Below, piece after piece: positions 63,742 to 64,000 of a DNA stretch of 64,000 bases. The notes under the pieces are model-generated. The model made no database searches. It had not been told where the DNA came from and saw nothing but the letters and a program-made list of their open reading frames with translations. This DNA comes from Bacillus cytotoxicus. Its GTDB lineage: Bacteria; Bacillota; Bacilli; Bacillales; Bacillaceae_G. The stretch is taken from NCBI RefSeq assembly GCF_023715645.1, contig NZ_JAMBOP010000008.1, positions 1-64,000 on the forward strand, in the 5' to 3' direction. Position numbers and translations under genes: made by a program. Position 1 is the first letter of the stretch. The number at the start of each line of letters is the position of its first letter.

Positions 63742-64000
63742 ATGCTAAGGAAATCATCTTGGCAAGATCGTATAACATATCATGTACAAGAACATGCTTC
63801 ACTATATGTATTTGTAGCAGTTCTTTTATTAATGGGAGTTATTTTTGGAGCGATTCTTGTGAATAGTTTACAAGTAAGTCAAAAGCAAGACTTATACTTT
63901 TACTTGAGTCGTTTTTTTGGACAAGTTTCCAAAGGACAATTTGCAAATGCAGGTGAGATGTTTCGAGAAAGTTACCTATCGCAGCTGAAATACATTGGCT
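63742..64000 (+). CDS. spoIIM: Stage II sporulation protein M (partial, cut by window end)
   Basis: First 86 codons only. MLRKSSWQDRITYHVQEHAS, then a membrane helix with LLLMGVIFGAILVNSL and SQKQDLYFYLSRFFGQ, matching SpoIIM. Known role: with SpoIID and SpoIIP it thins septal peptidoglycan during engulfment. CGGAGGGAATAAAT precedes the ATG. Position after nudF is conserved in Bacillus. Confidence 0.93.
   Translation, partial: MLRKSSWQDRITYHVQEHASLYVFVAVLLLMGVIFGAILVNSLQVSQKQDLYFYLSRFFGQVSKGQFANAGEMFRESYLSQLKYIG

Overview
The window is a piece of chromosome from a Bacillus cereus-group organism (Firmicutes, low GC). Three things point there: gene order parallel to the Bacillus subtilis yqzF-bkdR...yqjQ and yqkD...spoIIM regions, the bcr1-type repeat with TTTAT ends known from this group, and the group's bioADFHCB biotin operon. 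I cannot name the species.

Layout. 1-11.2 kb: branched-chain keto-acid operon (DUF2627 gene, bkdR, sigma-54 promoter, ptb-bcd-buk-lpdV-bkdAA-bkdAB-bkdB). 11.4-13.4 kb: DUF421 protein, Nudix hydrolase, and a yjdF gene behind a yjdF-type riboswitch. 13.5-15.4 kb: a TnpB-only IS605-type element that has landed between the Shine-Dalgarno and the start codon of brxB. 15.6-19.7 kb: artPQR arginine transporter, yqjA, L,D-transpeptidase. 19.7-25.7 kb: small membrane proteins including the Prli42 microprotein, YqjE-type peptidase, MBL hydrolase, Y-family polymerase with a LexA box, RNase Z. 26.4-31.4 kb: sdaAB-sdaAA, proI, yqjP, yqjQ, yqzH. 31.6-37 kb: small proteins, DUF2062, MarR, SGNH hydrolase, and an LPXTG-anchored nucleotidase with PhoP-box-like repeats. 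37-43 kb: biotin operon with a BirA operator. 43.4-47.6 kb: rib operon (minus strand) with an FMN riboswitch. 47.7-56.5 kb: fluoride channel pair, CDGSH protein, YqkD hydrolase, CPA2 antiporter, LacI regulator, alpha/beta hydrolase, an HTH/RHH protein, secreted 5'-nucleotidase. 57-64 kb: YqkE-like, GrpB, quinone reductase, DinB-fold protein, two aldo-keto reductases, MciZ microprotein, NudF, GNAT, and spoIIM cut by the window end.

The most unusual layer is the repeats. Family A (about 200-270 bp) has GTAACTACTCAG-type inverted ends and 8-bp target duplications at six sites. Family B (about 160-210 bp) has TATATAAATACAA-type ends. Both carry a related core hairpin, about 14 copies in 64 kb. 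Two A copies are nested inside B copies, and the empty sites can be rebuilt. bcr1-type repeats form a third family, and in three genes the stop codon is part of the repeat's terminal TTTAT. The repeats sit inside operons (bcd/buk, ribBA/ribH), at stop codons and at promoters.
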